The notes beneath the pieces are model-generated. The model saw only the letters and a program-made list of their open reading frames with translations, was not told where the DNA came from and searched no databases. A program made the position numbers and the translations under genes. Positions 9,365 to 18,146 of a DNA stretch of 64,000 bases are shown one piece after another (the first letter of the stretch is position 1; each line of letters starts with the position of its first letter). The stretch is from Acidobacteriota bacterium. GTDB taxonomy: Bacteria > Acidobacteriota > Thermoanaerobaculia > Gp7-AA8. Location: positions 1 through 64,000 of the forward strand of contig JAFATB010000009.1 in assembly GCA_019244185.1 (NCBI GenBank), read 5' to 3'.

Positions 9365-10777
9365 GTGATCAATCTGGTCGACACCGTCCGCAACATCTGG
9401 GCGATCGAGGACCTGCGCAAGCGCGTGCTCTTCACGTTCGCGCTGCTGGCGGTCTATCGCCTCGGCTCGCACATCCCGACGCCGGGCGTCGATCCCGTCG
9501 CGCTCTCGGAGTTCTTCAAGGCGATGAGCGGCGGCGTGTTCGGCTTCCTCGACCTGTTCTCCGGCGGCGCGCTGCGCCGTCTCTCGGTCTTCGCCCTCGG
9601 CATCATGCCGTACATCTCCGCTTCCATCATTCTGCAGCTCCTCACGGTCGTCTGGCCGTACCTCGAGAAGCTGTCGAAAGAAGGAGAGATGGGGCGCCGG
9701 AAGATCAACCAGTACACGCGCTACGGCACGATCCTGCTGTCGGTCGTCCAGTCGCTCGGCGTCGCGTTCTGGCTCAAGTCCCAGAGCGCACCGGGCGGCG
9801 CGCCGCTCGTGCCCGCGCACGTGCAGGACGCGGTCTGGGGCCTCGGCTTCCCGATCATGACCGTGCTCACGCTCACCACCGGCACGTCGTTCATCATGTG
9901 GCTCGGTGAGCAGATCTCCGAGCGCGGCATCGGCAACGGCATCTCGCTGATCATCTTCGCCGGCATTGTGGTCGGCCTGCCGTCGGCGGTCCTCACGACC
10001 GTCGAAGACATCCGCACCGGCACGCGCAGCCTCTTCGCGATGCTGTTCCTGATCGTCTTCATGGTCGCGGTCGTCGGATTCGTCGTGTTCATGGAGCGCG
10101 CGCAGCGCCGCATCCCGGTGCAGTACGCGAAGCGCGTCGTCGGCCGCAAGGTCTACGGCGGCGCGAACACGTATCTGCCGCTGCGCGTCAACACCGCGGG
10201 CGTCATCCCGGTCATCTTCGCCTCGTCGATCCTGGTCATTCCGCAGACCATCGCGACGATGATCAAGACGCCGTGGGCGACGGCGATCGGTTCGCAGCTG
10301 CGCGTCGGCGAGCCGCTCTATTACATCCTGCAGGTCGTCGGCATCATCTTCTTCGGCTACTTCTACACGTCGATCGTCTTCAATCCGGTCGACACGGCCG
10401 ACAACATGCGCAAGTACGGCGGCTTCATCCCCGGCATCCGCCCCGGCAAGCGCACGTCGGATTACATCGACCGCGTGCTGACGCGCATCACGTTCGTCGG
10501 CTCGGTGTACCTCGCGGCGGTCTGCATCCTGCCGGAGTTCCTCATCTCCGGCGTGCACGTGGCGCAGCTGCCGTTCGGCGTCGGCGCCGCGCTCGACCGC
10601 GCGCTGCCGCTGTGGTTCACGGAAGGCATGGGCCTGAACTTCTACTTCGGCGGCACGTCGCTGCTGATCGTGGTCGGCGTGGCGATGGACACGATCCAGC
10701 AGATCGAGTCGCAGCTGGTCATGCGTCACTACGACGGCTTCATGAAGAAGGGTCGCATCCGAGGACGCCGCGGCTAA
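9365..10777 (+). CDS. secY: Protein translocase subunit SecY
   Basis: This 470-aa polytopic membrane protein is the channel subunit of the SecYEG translocon, which moves signal-peptide-bearing proteins across or into the inner membrane. The start is GTG, 2 nt after rplO. Ten hydrophobic segments, the SGGALRRLSVFALGIMPYISASI plug region and the C-terminal TSDYIDRVLTRIT loop are recognisable. The stop overlaps the adk start (TAATG), as usual in spc operons. Substrates would include the exported Ccm, ACIII and oxidase proteins encoded here. Confidence 0.97.
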   Translation: MINLVDTVRNIWAIEDLRKRVLFTFALLAVYRLGSHIPTPGVDPVALSEFFKAMSGGVFGFLDLFSGGALRRLSVFALGIMPYISASIILQLLTVVWPYLEKLSKEGEMGRRKINQYTRYGTILLSVVQSLGVAFWLKSQSAPGGAPLVPAHVQDAVWGLGFPIMTVLTLTTGTSFIMWLGEQISERGIGNGISLIIFAGIVVGLPSAVLTTVEDIRTGTRSLFAMLFLIVFMVAVVGFVVFMERAQRRIPVQYAKRVVGRKVYGGANTYLPLRVNTAGVIPVIFASSILVIPQTIATMIKTPWATAIGSQLRVGEPLYYILQVVGIIFFGYFYTSIVFNPVDTADNMRKYGGFIPGIRPGKRTSDYIDRVLTRITFVGSVYLAAVCILPEFLISGVHVAQLPFGVGAALDRALPLWFTEGMGLNFYFGGTSLLIVVGVAMDTIQQIESQLVMRHYDGFMKKGRIRGRRG

Positions 10778-11415
10778 TGAAGATCATCTTCATCGGACCT
10801 CCGGGCAGCGGGAAGGGTACGCAGGCGAAGCGGCTGGCGAGCCGTTTCGCCATTCCGCACATCTCGACGGGCGACATGCTCCGCGAGGCGATCGCGGAAG
10901 GCACCGAGCTCGGACGGCAAGCCGCTCCGATCATGGCGTCCGGCGCGCTCGTCTCCGACGATCTGATGATCGGCATCATCAACGACCGGCTGGCGAAGGC
11001 CGACGCGCAGGGCGGCTTCATCCTCGACGGCTTTCCGCGCACGCTGGTGCAGGCCGAAAAGCTGGATGGAATCGTCGGGAATGGCTCCGACCCGCTTCGC
11101 GTTCTTCAACTGCTCGTCCCCGACGACGCCATCGTCCGCCGCATCTCGCTGCGACGGACGTGTGCGCAGTGCGGGGCGATTTACCATCTCGAAAACGATC
11201 CGCCGAAAACCGACAGCGTCTGTGACCGCTGCGGCGCGGCGGTGATTGCACGGCCCGACGACAACGAAGAGGCCGTGCGTAAGCGTCTGGAGGCGTTTCA
11301 TCGTCAGACGCTGCCGGTGGCGACGTATTACAAGACGAAGCGGATTCTCCGCGAGGTCGACGGGATTGGTCCCGTCGATGAGGTCTTTGAACGGATCGAA
11401 CAGTCCCTGGCGTGA
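10777..11415 (+). CDS. adk: Adenylate kinase, zinc-finger LID type
   Basis: The ORF track opens far upstream in a shadow frame; the ATG at 10777 overlaps the secY stop and yields a 212-aa enzyme. It interconverts ATP + AMP with 2 ADP. P-loop GPPGSGKGTQA is near residue 7 and DGFPRT near residue 84. The LID domain has four cysteines (CAQC and CDRC), indicating a structural zinc as in many Gram-positive and thermophile enzymes. Confidence 0.97.
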   Translation: MKIIFIGPPGSGKGTQAKRLASRFAIPHISTGDMLREAIAEGTELGRQAAPIMASGALVSDDLMIGIINDRLAKADAQGGFILDGFPRTLVQAEKLDGIVGNGSDPLRVLQLLVPDDAIVRRISLRRTCAQCGAIYHLENDPPKTDSVCDRCGAAVIARPDDNEEAVRKRLEAFHRQTLPVATYYKTKRILREVDGIGPVDEVFERIEQSLA

Positions 11416-11431
11416 CGATGTCTGAGGGCCA

Positions 11432-12259
11432 ATGCTGGATCGTATGAAGGGACCGACGCTGAAGAATCGCGACGAGATCGCGATCATGGACCGGGCCAAC
11501 CGGGTCGTGGTCGAGATCCTCGAGAAGATGCGCGAGATGGTCCGCCCCGGCGCGACCACCGCACAGCTCAACGCGATGGCCGAGGAGGAGCTGGCGAAGC
11601 GCGGCGCGAAGTCGCCGTTCAAAGGCTACGCTCCGATGGGCCTGCCGCCGTATCCGGCGGTCGTCTGCACGTCGGTCAACGATGTGATCGTGCACGGCAT
11701 CCCGAATCGCGCGAAGCTGCAGGAGGGCGACATCATCGGCCTCGACTTCGGCTCGATTCTCGACGGCTTCGTCGGCGACGCGGCCATCACCGTTCCGATC
11801 GGAAAGGTGACGCCGGCCGCCGAGAAGCTGATGGCGACGACGCGCGAATGCCTCGAGCTCGCCATCGAAGAGATGCGTCCGGGCCGCCACATCGGCGACA
11901 TCGGCGCGGCGGTGCAGGAGCACGCGGAGTCGCGCGGTTATCACGTGATCCGCACGTTCGTCGGACACGGGATCGGCCGCCGGATGCACGAGGATCCGCA
12001 GGTCTACAACTACGGCCGCCGCGGACGCGGCATCGAGTTGCGCGAGGGAATGGTCCTAGCCATCGAGCCGATGCTCTGTGAGATCGGCGCGAAGCTGCGC
12101 TCGCGCATCGAGCGCTCGGGGACGAACGGCGTCATTCAGGACGTGAAGACGGACGCCGATGGCTGGACGGCGCGGACGGTCGACGGAACGCTCGCCGCGC
12201 ATTTCGAGAATTCCGTCGCGGTCACGGCCAACGGGCCGCTGGTGTTGGGGAAAGCGTAA
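11432..12259 (+). CDS. map: Methionine aminopeptidase type I
   Basis: The 275-aa enzyme removes N-terminal methionine from nascent proteins. The metal ligands are visible: aspartates in GLDFG and GDAAIT, histidine in GHGIGRRMHEDP, and glutamates in AIEPM and HFENSVAVT, plus the VHGIP histidine. A second ATG at 11444 (MKGPTLK) is a possible alternative start. The segment between the two glutamates is a little longer than in E. coli Map. The adk-map-infA order is standard. Confidence 0.96.
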   Translation: MLDRMKGPTLKNRDEIAIMDRANRVVVEILEKMREMVRPGATTAQLNAMAEEELAKRGAKSPFKGYAPMGLPPYPAVVCTSVNDVIVHGIPNRAKLQEGDIIGLDFGSILDGFVGDAAITVPIGKVTPAAEKLMATTRECLELAIEEMRPGRHIGDIGAAVQEHAESRGYHVIRTFVGHGIGRRMHEDPQVYNYGRRGRGIELREGMVLAIEPMLCEIGAKLRSRIERSGTNGVIQDVKTDADGWTARTVDGTLAAHFENSVAVTANGPLVLGKA

Positions 12260-12280
12260 GCAGGAAGCAAAAAGGAAAGC

Positions 12281-12499
12281 ATGTCGAAGGAAGAAGCGAT
12301 TGAAGTGACGGGGACGGTCCTGGAAACGTTGCCGAACGCGATGTTCCAGGTGGAGCTGGAGAACAAGCACAAGGTTCTGGCCCACATCTCCGGCAAGATG
12401 AGAAAGCACTTCATCCGCATCCTTCCGGGCGACAAGGTCCTGGTCGAGCTCTCGCCGTACGATCTGACGCGCGGGCGCATTACGTATCGATACAAGTGA
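12281..12499 (+). CDS. infA: Translation initiation factor IF-1
   Basis: The 72-aa protein is the exact IF-1 length, with the S1-like OB fold core [30 protein letters not shown]-1 binds the 30S A site during initiation. It is followed 10 nt later by rpmJ. Confidence 0.97.
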   Translation: MSKEEAIEVTGTVLETLPNAMFQVELENKHKVLAHISGKMRKHFIRILPGDKVLVELSPYDLTRGRITYRYK

Positions 12500-12509
12500 G
12501 TCAAAGACA

Positions 12510-12623
12510 ATGAAAGTCCGTTCCTCAGTCAAGCGAATCTGCACCAAATGCAAAGTCGTCCGCCGGCAGGGCGTGATTCGGATCATCTGTGAGAATCCGA
12601 AGCACAAGCAGCGTCAGGGCTAA
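12510..12623 (+). CDS. rpmJ: 50S ribosomal protein L36
   Basis: This 37-aa gene is too short for the ORF track. It reads [15 protein letters not shown] and ends KHKQRQG, with C11, C14, C27 and H32 forming the zinc site of the zinc-containing L36 form. Its position between infA and rpsM is canonical. Confidence 0.97.
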   Translation: MKVRSSVKRICTKCKVVRRQGVIRIICENPKHKQRQG

Positions 12624-12641
12624 ATCAGGAGCTATCGTCAA

Positions 12642-13025
12642 ATGGCACGTATCGCGGGTGTGGATCTTCCACTGAACAAGCGGGTCGAAGTCGGCCTGAC
12701 GTACATCTTCGGCATCGGCCGCACGCGCTCGAGCAGAATCCTCGGGCAGGCGGGCGTCAACAAGGACGTGCGCGTCAAAGACCTCTCCGAGGATGACGTG
12801 CGCAAGATTCGCCAGATCATCACGGATGAAGGCAAGGTGGAGGGCGATCTCCGCAAGGACGTCGGCCTCGACATCAAGCGGTTGATGGAGATCAACTGCT
12901 ACCGCGGCATGCGCCACCGCCGCGGGCTGCCGGTCCGCGGGCAGCGCACGCACACGAACGCGCGCACGCGCAAAGGCCCCCGCAAGGGCGCCGTCGCCGG
13001 CAAGAAGAAAGCCACCAAGAAGTAA
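12642..13025 (+). CDS. rpsM: 30S ribosomal protein S13
   Basis: The 127-aa protein shows the S13 helix-two-turn-helix signature and the basic C-terminal tail with [22 protein letters not shown]13 contacts P-site tRNA and bridges to the 50S. It opens the alpha-operon segment after infA-rpmJ. Confidence 0.98.
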   Translation: MARIAGVDLPLNKRVEVGLTYIFGIGRTRSSRILGQAGVNKDVRVKDLSEDDVRKIRQIITDEGKVEGDLRKDVGLDIKRLMEINCYRGMRHRRGLPVRGQRTHTNARTRKGPRKGAVAGKKKATKK

Positions 13026-13043
13026 GGAGCAGGGGAAGAATCC

Positions 13044-13457
13044 ATGGCAACTGCCAGAGCACCGAAAGCGGGCGCCCGCCGCGCCGGCACCAAGCGCAAG
13101 GAGCGGAAGAACGTTCCGCACGGCGTCGCCTCGATCGCGGCGACGTTCAACAACACGATCGTGGCCATCACCGACCCGGTGGGGAACATCCTCTCCTGGT
13201 CCTCGGCCGGCCGCATCGGCTTCAAGGGATCGCGCAAAGGCACGCCCTTCGCCGCACAGGTCGCCGCGCAGAACGCGGCCCAGCTGGCGCAGGAGCACGG
13301 CGTCCGCTCGGTCGACGTGAAGGTCAAGGGCCCCGGCGCCGGCCGCGAGTCGGCCATCCGCGCCCTGGCCGCGTCCGGACTCGACATCAAGTCGATCAAG
13401 GACGTCACGCCGATCCCGCACAACGGCTGCCGCCCGCCCAAACGGCGCCGCGTCTGA
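13044..13457 (+). CDS. rpsK: 30S ribosomal protein S11
   Basis: The 137-aa protein has the S11 core ([30 protein letters not shown] and the C-terminal [11 protein letters not shown]). A basic N-terminal tail of about 25 residues precedes it. S11 lies on the 30S platform. The downstream 131-nt gap before rpsD is unusually long for this operon and highly structured. Confidence 0.98.
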   Translation: MATARAPKAGARRAGTKRKERKNVPHGVASIAATFNNTIVAITDPVGNILSWSSAGRIGFKGSRKGTPFAAQVAAQNAAQLAQEHGVRSVDVKVKGPGAGRESAIRALAASGLDIKSIKDVTPIPHNGCRPPKRRRV

Positions 13458-13482
13458 GGCGCGAACAAACGAAGGACGATTT

Positions 13483-13565
13483 CGCCGGCGCGAGGCACGC
13501 GCCGGTGCGGTTTTCTCGTACGCCGAGCAGCTGCCGGCGTACACGCAACGCGCCATGGTGGCGCG
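13483..13565 (+). promoter_or_regulatory. Structured rpsD leader with three consecutive hairpins
   Basis: Between rpsK and rpsD three inverted repeats follow one another. Hairpin 1 (13483-13507) has a 10-bp stem with one G-U pair and a 5-nt loop, and is followed by CGGTTTT, so it resembles a terminator. Hairpin 2 (13518-13542) has a perfect 8-bp stem. Hairpin 3 (13549-13565) has a perfect 7-bp stem with a 3-nt loop. The AGGAGG ribosome-binding site and GTG of rpsD follow. S4 is a known autoregulator of its own message in E. coli and Bacillus; that this leader is an S4 target is inference. Confidence 0.55.
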
Positions 13566-13588
13566 GGTGCGAACGATGAGGAGGCATA

Positions 13589-14215
13589 GTGGCTCGTTAC
13601 TCCGATCCCGTCTGCCGGCTTTGCCGTCGTGAGGGAATGAAGCTTTTCCTGAAGGGCGATCGCTGCTTCAAGGACAAGTGCGCGATCGAGCGCCGCAACT
13701 ACGCGCCCGGTCAGCACGGACGCCGCCGTTCCAAGGTGCTCGGCTACGGCATCCAGCTTCGCGAAAAACAGAAAGTGAAGCGCATCTACGGCCTGCTGGA
13801 GCGCCAGTTCCGGCTCTACTTTCAGCGCGCCGAACAGCGCACCGGCATCACCGGTGAGAACCTGCTCCGCCAGCTCGAGCTCCGGCTCGACAACGTGGTC
13901 TACTCCCTCGGCTTCTCCTCCTCCCGCCCGCAGGGCCGCCAGCTCGTGCGCCACGGACACATCGAGGTCAATGGCAAGAAGATCAACATCCCCTCGTACC
14001 AGGTGCGCAAGGGCGACGTGATCCAGGTGCGCGAGAAGAGCCGCAAGAACGATCAGATCCGCCAGGCCGTCGAAACGGCGGCAGGCCGCGGCGTTCCCGC
14101 GTGGCTGCAGCTCGAGCCGGATGCCTTCCGTGGTACGGTGACGGACCTTCCGAAGCGCGAAGACATCCGCCTCCCCATCCAGGAACAGCTCATCGTCGAG
14201 CTCTACTCGAAGTAG
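13589..14215 (+). CDS. rpsD: 30S ribosomal protein S4, zinc-containing form
   Basis: The GTG start is preceded by a strong GAGGAGGC site. The 208-aa product has C9, C12, C26 and C31, the four cysteines of the zinc-bearing S4 form, and the S4 RNA-binding domain ([15 protein letters not shown]...[17 protein letters not shown]). S4 nucleates 30S assembly and often represses its own operon. It is set apart by a structured leader upstream and a terminator-like hairpin downstream. Confidence 0.98.
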   Translation: MARYSDPVCRLCRREGMKLFLKGDRCFKDKCAIERRNYAPGQHGRRRSKVLGYGIQLREKQKVKRIYGLLERQFRLYFQRAEQRTGITGENLLRQLELRLDNVVYSLGFSSSRPQGRQLVRHGHIEVNGKKINIPSYQVRKGDVIQVREKSRKNDQIRQAVETAAGRGVPAWLQLEPDAFRGTVTDLPKREDIRLPIQEQLIVELYSK

Positions 14216-14227
14216 TTCATCAATCTT

Positions 14228-14269
14228 GATGGCAGGCAGGCACCCCCGCCTTCCTGCCTGCCATCTTTT
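14228..14269 (+). terminator. Intrinsic-terminator-like hairpin between rpsD and rpoA
   Basis: A perfect 13-bp inverted repeat (GATGGCAGGCAGG and its complement) encloses a 12-nt loop and is followed by TTTT. The hairpin is very stable, but the T-tract is short. It would reduce or uncouple rpoA-rplQ transcription from the ribosomal genes, unless rpoA has its own promoter or the hairpin is read through. Confidence 0.7.
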
Positions 14270-14287
14270 CGCGAGGAGGCCGCTCAC

Positions 14288-15277
14288 ATGATGTGGTCAG
14301 ATTTCCAGAAACCGAAGAAGCTCGAGTACGATCCCGAAACCCTCACTCCCAACTACGGACGCTTCGTCGCGCAGCCGTTCGAGCGCGGCTTCGGCACGAC
14401 CATCGGTAATGCGCTCCGGCGCGTGCTGCTCTCTTCGATCGAGGGCGCGGCCATCACCGCCGTCCGCGTCGAAGGCGTGCTGCACGAGTTCTCGTCGCTC
14501 CAGGGCGTGGTCGAGGACATGACCGACGTCGTTCTCAACCTCAAGCAGGTTGCCTTCAAGCTGCACGGCGGCGGCCCGAAGACTCTCTATCTCGAAAAGA
14601 AAGGGCCCGGTGTCGTCACCGCGGCTGATTTCGAACAGGATCCGGACATCGAGATCCTCGATCCGTCCGCGCACATCGCCACGCTCTCGAAGGAAGGCTC
14701 GCTCAAGCTCGAGGCGCGTCTCAAGCGCGGCCGCGGCTACGTCGTGGCCGACCGCAATGCCGACACGGACCTGCCGCTCGGCTACATCCCGGTCGACTCG
14801 ATCCACTCGCCCGTCCGCCGCGTGAACTATCACGTGGAAGGCGCGCGCGTCGGCCAGATGACCGACTACGACAAGCTCGTCCTCGAAGTGTGGACCAACG
14901 GCGCGGTCTCGCCGCAGGAAGCGATCAGCCTCGCCGCCGAGCTCCTCGGCGATCACCTCCGCATCTTCAGCGCGTTCGAAACCCGCATCGAAGAGCGCGA
15001 GGAAGCCGCGGCGCCGGAAGTCGATCCGCGCATGGCCGAGATGCTGGCCAAGCCGATCGAGGAGCTCGACCTCTCCGTCCGCTCCGCGAACTGCCTCAAG
15101 AACGCCAACATCCGCACCCTCGGCGATCTCGTGCAGCGCACCGAGCGCGAGATGCTGTCGACCAAGAACTTCGGTCGCAAGTCGCTCGACGAGATCAAAG
15201 ACGTTCTCGCCAGCCTCGGCCTGTCGTTCGGCATGTCCCGCGCCGCGGTCGGTTCCCGCGCCGACATGCGCGACTAG
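14288..15277 (+). CDS. rpoA: DNA-directed RNA polymerase subunit alpha
   Basis: The 329-aa alpha subunit dimerises to nucleate RNA polymerase assembly. The N-terminal domain (residues about 1-230) has [18 protein letters not shown] and the [12 protein letters not shown] motif. A short linker leads to the C-terminal domain (from about residue 255) with [19 protein letters not shown] and LGLSFGM, which binds UP elements and activators. GAGGAGG lies upstream of the ATG. rplQ follows. Confidence 0.98.
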   Translation: MMWSDFQKPKKLEYDPETLTPNYGRFVAQPFERGFGTTIGNALRRVLLSSIEGAAITAVRVEGVLHEFSSLQGVVEDMTDVVLNLKQVAFKLHGGGPKTLYLEKKGPGVVTAADFEQDPDIEILDPSAHIATLSKEGSLKLEARLKRGRGYVVADRNADTDLPLGYIPVDSIHSPVRRVNYHVEGARVGQMTDYDKLVLEVWTNGAVSPQEAISLAAELLGDHLRIFSAFETRIEEREEAAAPEVDPRMAEMLAKPIEELDLSVRSANCLKNANIRTLGDLVQRTEREMLSTKNFGRKSLDEIKDVLASLGLSFGMSRAAVGSRADMRD

Positions 15278-15310
15278 CCGTCCCGACGCACGGAGAAGGG
15301 AGTTGTTGCA

Positions 15311-15868
15311 ATGAGACATGGAATGGCAAACCGCAAGCTGGGAAGGACGTCGAGCCATCGCGCCGCGATGTTCCGCAACCAGCTCGCCTCGCTGATCGAG
15401 AACGAGCGCATCATCACCACGCTCCCGAAAGCGAAGGAGCTGCGCCCGCTCGCCGAGAAGCTCATCACGCTCGCGCGCAACGACAGCGTGCACGCGCGCC
15501 GTCAGGCCGCGCGCACGGTGCCGAACGACGCGCTGATCGCGAAGTTGTTCGACACCCTCGGACCGCGTTTCTCGACGCGCCCGGGCGGCTACACCCGCAT
15601 CATGAAGCTCGGCGCCCGCCGCGGCGACGCCGCCGAGATGGCGATCCTCGAGCTCGTCGAGCGTTCGGCCGACGCTTCCGAAACGAAGTCCGCCGCGCCT
15701 GCCGCGCCGGCGAAGTCTTCGTCGAAGAAGAAAGCCGCGCCCGCGCCGGAACCGGCGGAGGACGAGAAGCCGAAGCGCACGCGCAAAGCGGCGCCGAAGG
15801 CTGATACTGACGAAGCCGCACCGGCGGAAGAAAAACCGAAGCGTACCCGCAAGAAGAAAGAAGAGTAA
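15311..15868 (+). CDS. rplQ: 50S ribosomal protein L17 with a long charged C-terminal tail
   Basis: Residues 1-118 are ordinary L17 ([24 protein letters not shown] at the start). A further ~67 residues form a low-complexity Ala/Pro/Lys/Glu tail containing the octamer EKPKRTRK twice and ending KRTRKKKEE. Such tails occur in some phyla. The tail keeps the same codon style and ends at a strong terminator, so it does not look like a frameshift. L17 lies at the 50S tunnel exit side. Confidence 0.96.
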   Translation: MRHGMANRKLGRTSSHRAAMFRNQLASLIENERIITTLPKAKELRPLAEKLITLARNDSVHARRQAARTVPNDALIAKLFDTLGPRFSTRPGGYTRIMKLGARRGDAAEMAILELVERSADASETKSAAPAAPAKSSSKKKAAPAPEPAEDEKPKRTRKAAPKADTDEAAPAEEKPKRTRKKKEE

Positions 15869-15887
15869 GCATCCGCGAGCTCTCGCG

Positions 15888-15917
15888 AAAAAGCCCGCCG
15901 GCGACGGCGGGCTTTTT
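15888..15917 (+). terminator. Rho-independent terminator closing the ribosomal superoperon
   Basis: A perfect stem AAAAAGCCCGCCG / CGGCGGGCTTTTT with a GCGA tetraloop runs directly into five T residues. It lies 20 nt past the rplQ stop and just before the convergent peptidase stop, so the A-tract on the other side could let it work in both directions. Confidence 0.92.
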
Positions 15918-15925
15918 CGTTTTCG

Positions 15926-18085
15926 TCAGTAGCTCGCGTGCACCCGCGTGATCGTGAGGTCGCCCTCGTGGATCGGAATCGCAGGCGACGCGTCGCGCGC
16001 ATGCGCGAGCGCGGCGCCTTCCGCGGGCAAGCCGTACGTCGAGTCGGAGGCGACCACGTCGAGGCGTGCGTTCGCGCTGAATTCGATGTCGAACGACGGA
16101 GCGCCGCTCACGAGCGCGTACTGCCAGCCGGCCGTGCCGCGATCGCGGAAGCGCGCGGGCCGCGGCGGCGGCACGACGCCATTCACGCTGCGCACGCTGC
16201 CGCCGCGATAGAGCAGCACGATGCGTGGCGCGTTGCGCGCGGAGACGAGATGCAGCACGACGCGATCGCCGCTGCGCATGCCCGTCATCGCTACGCGTGC
16301 GAGAGGCAGATGCGGCGCCGGCGCGATCCACGCATCGTATGACCACGGCGTCAGCACGTCGCCCGCTTTGCGAAATGAAGCCGCATGCTGCAGCGGCTCG
16401 GTGAGCTTCGATGTGATCCAGAACGGTGAGCCCATGCGCGCGTCGTCGAGATACAACAGCGACAGCGTGCGCGGCCTCTCGCGCGAGATCGCCGGTGTGA
16501 CCATCGCCACGATCGCGAGCACGAGCGCGGCGGACGCGAACGCGATTGCAACTCGCATCCGTGCGAACAGCGGCGCGACGAGCGTGGCGAAGACGCCGAT
16601 CAGAATCGCGATCGCGCCGATCAGGCGTGCGCCGAGCGCGGCGTAGAGCAGCAGTCCCGGCGGAAAGAAGACGATCGCGGCGACCGTCGCGGCCACGACG
16701 CCCGTCGTCAGCGCACTCGCGCGCGACAACGCGCAGAGCGTCAACGCGATGGATGGCGCGAGAAAGAGATAGCTCGCGCCGGGCAGCACCACCGCGACGA
16801 GCACCGTCAGCGCGTGCCACACGATCGCGACGCCGTACAGCAACGCCCGCTCGTCGCTGCGCTTCGCGAAGAGCGCCGCCGCCGCCGTCGCGGCCGCAAT
16901 CCCCGCGAGCCACATCGCCGCGACGCCGGCGAACGGATGCGCGGCCCAGTTCACGTCCTCCGCGCGCAGGCGCACGAGCCAGCCGAGCACGTGTCCGACG
17001 ACGACCGCGAGCAGCATCGCCGTGAACGCGGCCAGCACGCCGAACGTCATCGCGCGCGGCGGCGTCTTCCGCGCGGCGAAGATCAGCAACGCGAGACTGG
17101 CCAGCGCGATCCAGAGCGTCCACTCCGCGGGCCACCACAGAAGGACGAACTGCAGGACGTCGAAGTACGTCGCGTCGGTGCGGCTGCGCGTGCCGAGGTC
17201 GGCGTTCGCGAAGACGCGCAGCGAACCGAGAATGTTGTCGCCGTGATGCTGCAACGTGCGCGGACTCGCATGCGCGAGGTCGTCGAACGGCGTGTGGTAC
17301 CAGTTCGCGCCGCCGATCGCGGCGAAGTTGATCGACGCCTTCTCCGCGCGCTTGAAGATCGTGACGTCGGTGTCGTTCGGCAGGAGCGTGTAGACGGCGT
17401 AGAAGAGCGACGTGGCGTTCGGATGCTCGAGGCCGCGCGCGAGCGCGCGAATGAGCCAGCGGTTGCCGCGGCTGGTCTCGAACATGTTGCTCGCGCCGCT
17501 CGTGCCGCGGTTCTCGACGTTGATGACGACGCCGACGTCGTGCAGCAGCGACGCGTCGGCGACGAAGCCCTCCGCGCCGAGGAGGCCGGACTCTTCGCCG
17601 TCGTCGACGAGAAACTCGACGCGATTGCGGAAATGCTCGCCGCGAATCGCGCGCGCCGTTTCGAGCAGCGTCGCGACGCCCATGCCGTCGTCGGATGCGC
17701 CCGGTCCCGCGCCGACGGAGTCGTAGTGCGCGACGGCGAGCACGACGTCGCCACGCGCCGATGCGCCGGGCATGCGCGCGATCACGTTGCGTACGTTGCC
17801 GCAGATCGCCATGGCGTTGCAGGCGAAGCGCTGCTGTTCGACGACGTTGTAGCCGAGCGTGCGTAATTGCGCGATGACACGCTCACGCACGCGCGTGTTC
17901 GCCGCGGTGCCGAGCGGATGCGGCGCGCCGTCGGCGAGGATCGTGCGCAACGTCGCCATCGCGCGCGTCGCGGAGAAGACGTCCCGCGCAGCGTTCGCGG
18001 GCTTTGGCGCGGGGCCGTTGCTGCGCCACAACGCGAGCACGAACACGACGGCGAGCGGAGCGAGGACGACGGCTGCGCGGCGCAT
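15926..18085 (-). CDS. M28-family metallopeptidase with a polytopic membrane region
   Basis: The ORF track starts 61 codons too early; ATG at 18085 gives a 719-aa protein opening with a membrane anchor (residues 3-20). The M28 zinc-aminopeptidase site is visible: H120 and D122 in AHYDSVGAG, D132-D133, and E164-E165 in DDGEESGLLGAEG, with the later ANWYHTPFDD segment supplying a further ligand. After the catalytic domain come about eight hydrophobic segments (roughly residues 315-560) and a soluble C-terminal domain. This layout recalls eukaryotic Fxna/ERMP1-type peptidases. The substrate is unknown. It faces the ribosomal operon tail to tail. Confidence 0.85.
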   Translation of the reverse strand: MRRAAVVLAPLAVVFVLALWRSNGPAPKPANAARDVFSATRAMATLRTILADGAPHPLGTAANTRVRERVIAQLRTLGYNVVEQQRFACNAMAICGNVRNVIARMPGASARGDVVLAVAHYDSVGAGPGASDDGMGVATLLETARAIRGEHFRNRVEFLVDDGEESGLLGAEGFVADASLLHDVGVVINVENRGTSGASNMFETSRGNRWLIRALARGLEHPNATSLFYAVYTLLPNDTDVTIFKRAEKASINFAAIGGANWYHTPFDDLAHASPRTLQHHGDNILGSLRVFANADLGTRSRTDATYFDVLQFVLLWWPAEWTLWIALASLALLIFAARKTPPRAMTFGVLAAFTAMLLAVVVGHVLGWLVRLRAEDVNWAAHPFAGVAAMWLAGIAAATAAAALFAKRSDERALLYGVAIVWHALTVLVAVVLPGASYLFLAPSIALTLCALSRASALTTGVVAATVAAIVFFPPGLLLYAALGARLIGAIAILIGVFATLVAPLFARMRVAIAFASAALVLAIVAMVTPAISRERPRTLSLLYLDDARMGSPFWITSKLTEPLQHAASFRKAGDVLTPWSYDAWIAPAPHLPLARVAMTGMRSGDRVVLHLVSARNAPRIVLLYRGGSVRSVNGVVPPPRPARFRDRGTAGWQYALVSGAPSFDIEFSANARLDVVASDSTYGLPAEGAALAHARDASPAIPIHEGDLTITRVHASY

Positions 18086-18146
18086 GAGCTCGTGGATTGT
18101 AGACGGCGCGTGCAACTCGCGCCCGCCTGCTCCGTATGAACGCCGT

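Noticed and set aside
9245-10729. 494-aa minus-strand ORF across secY
   Set aside because: Antisense shadow; charged low-complexity product with no recognisable domain.
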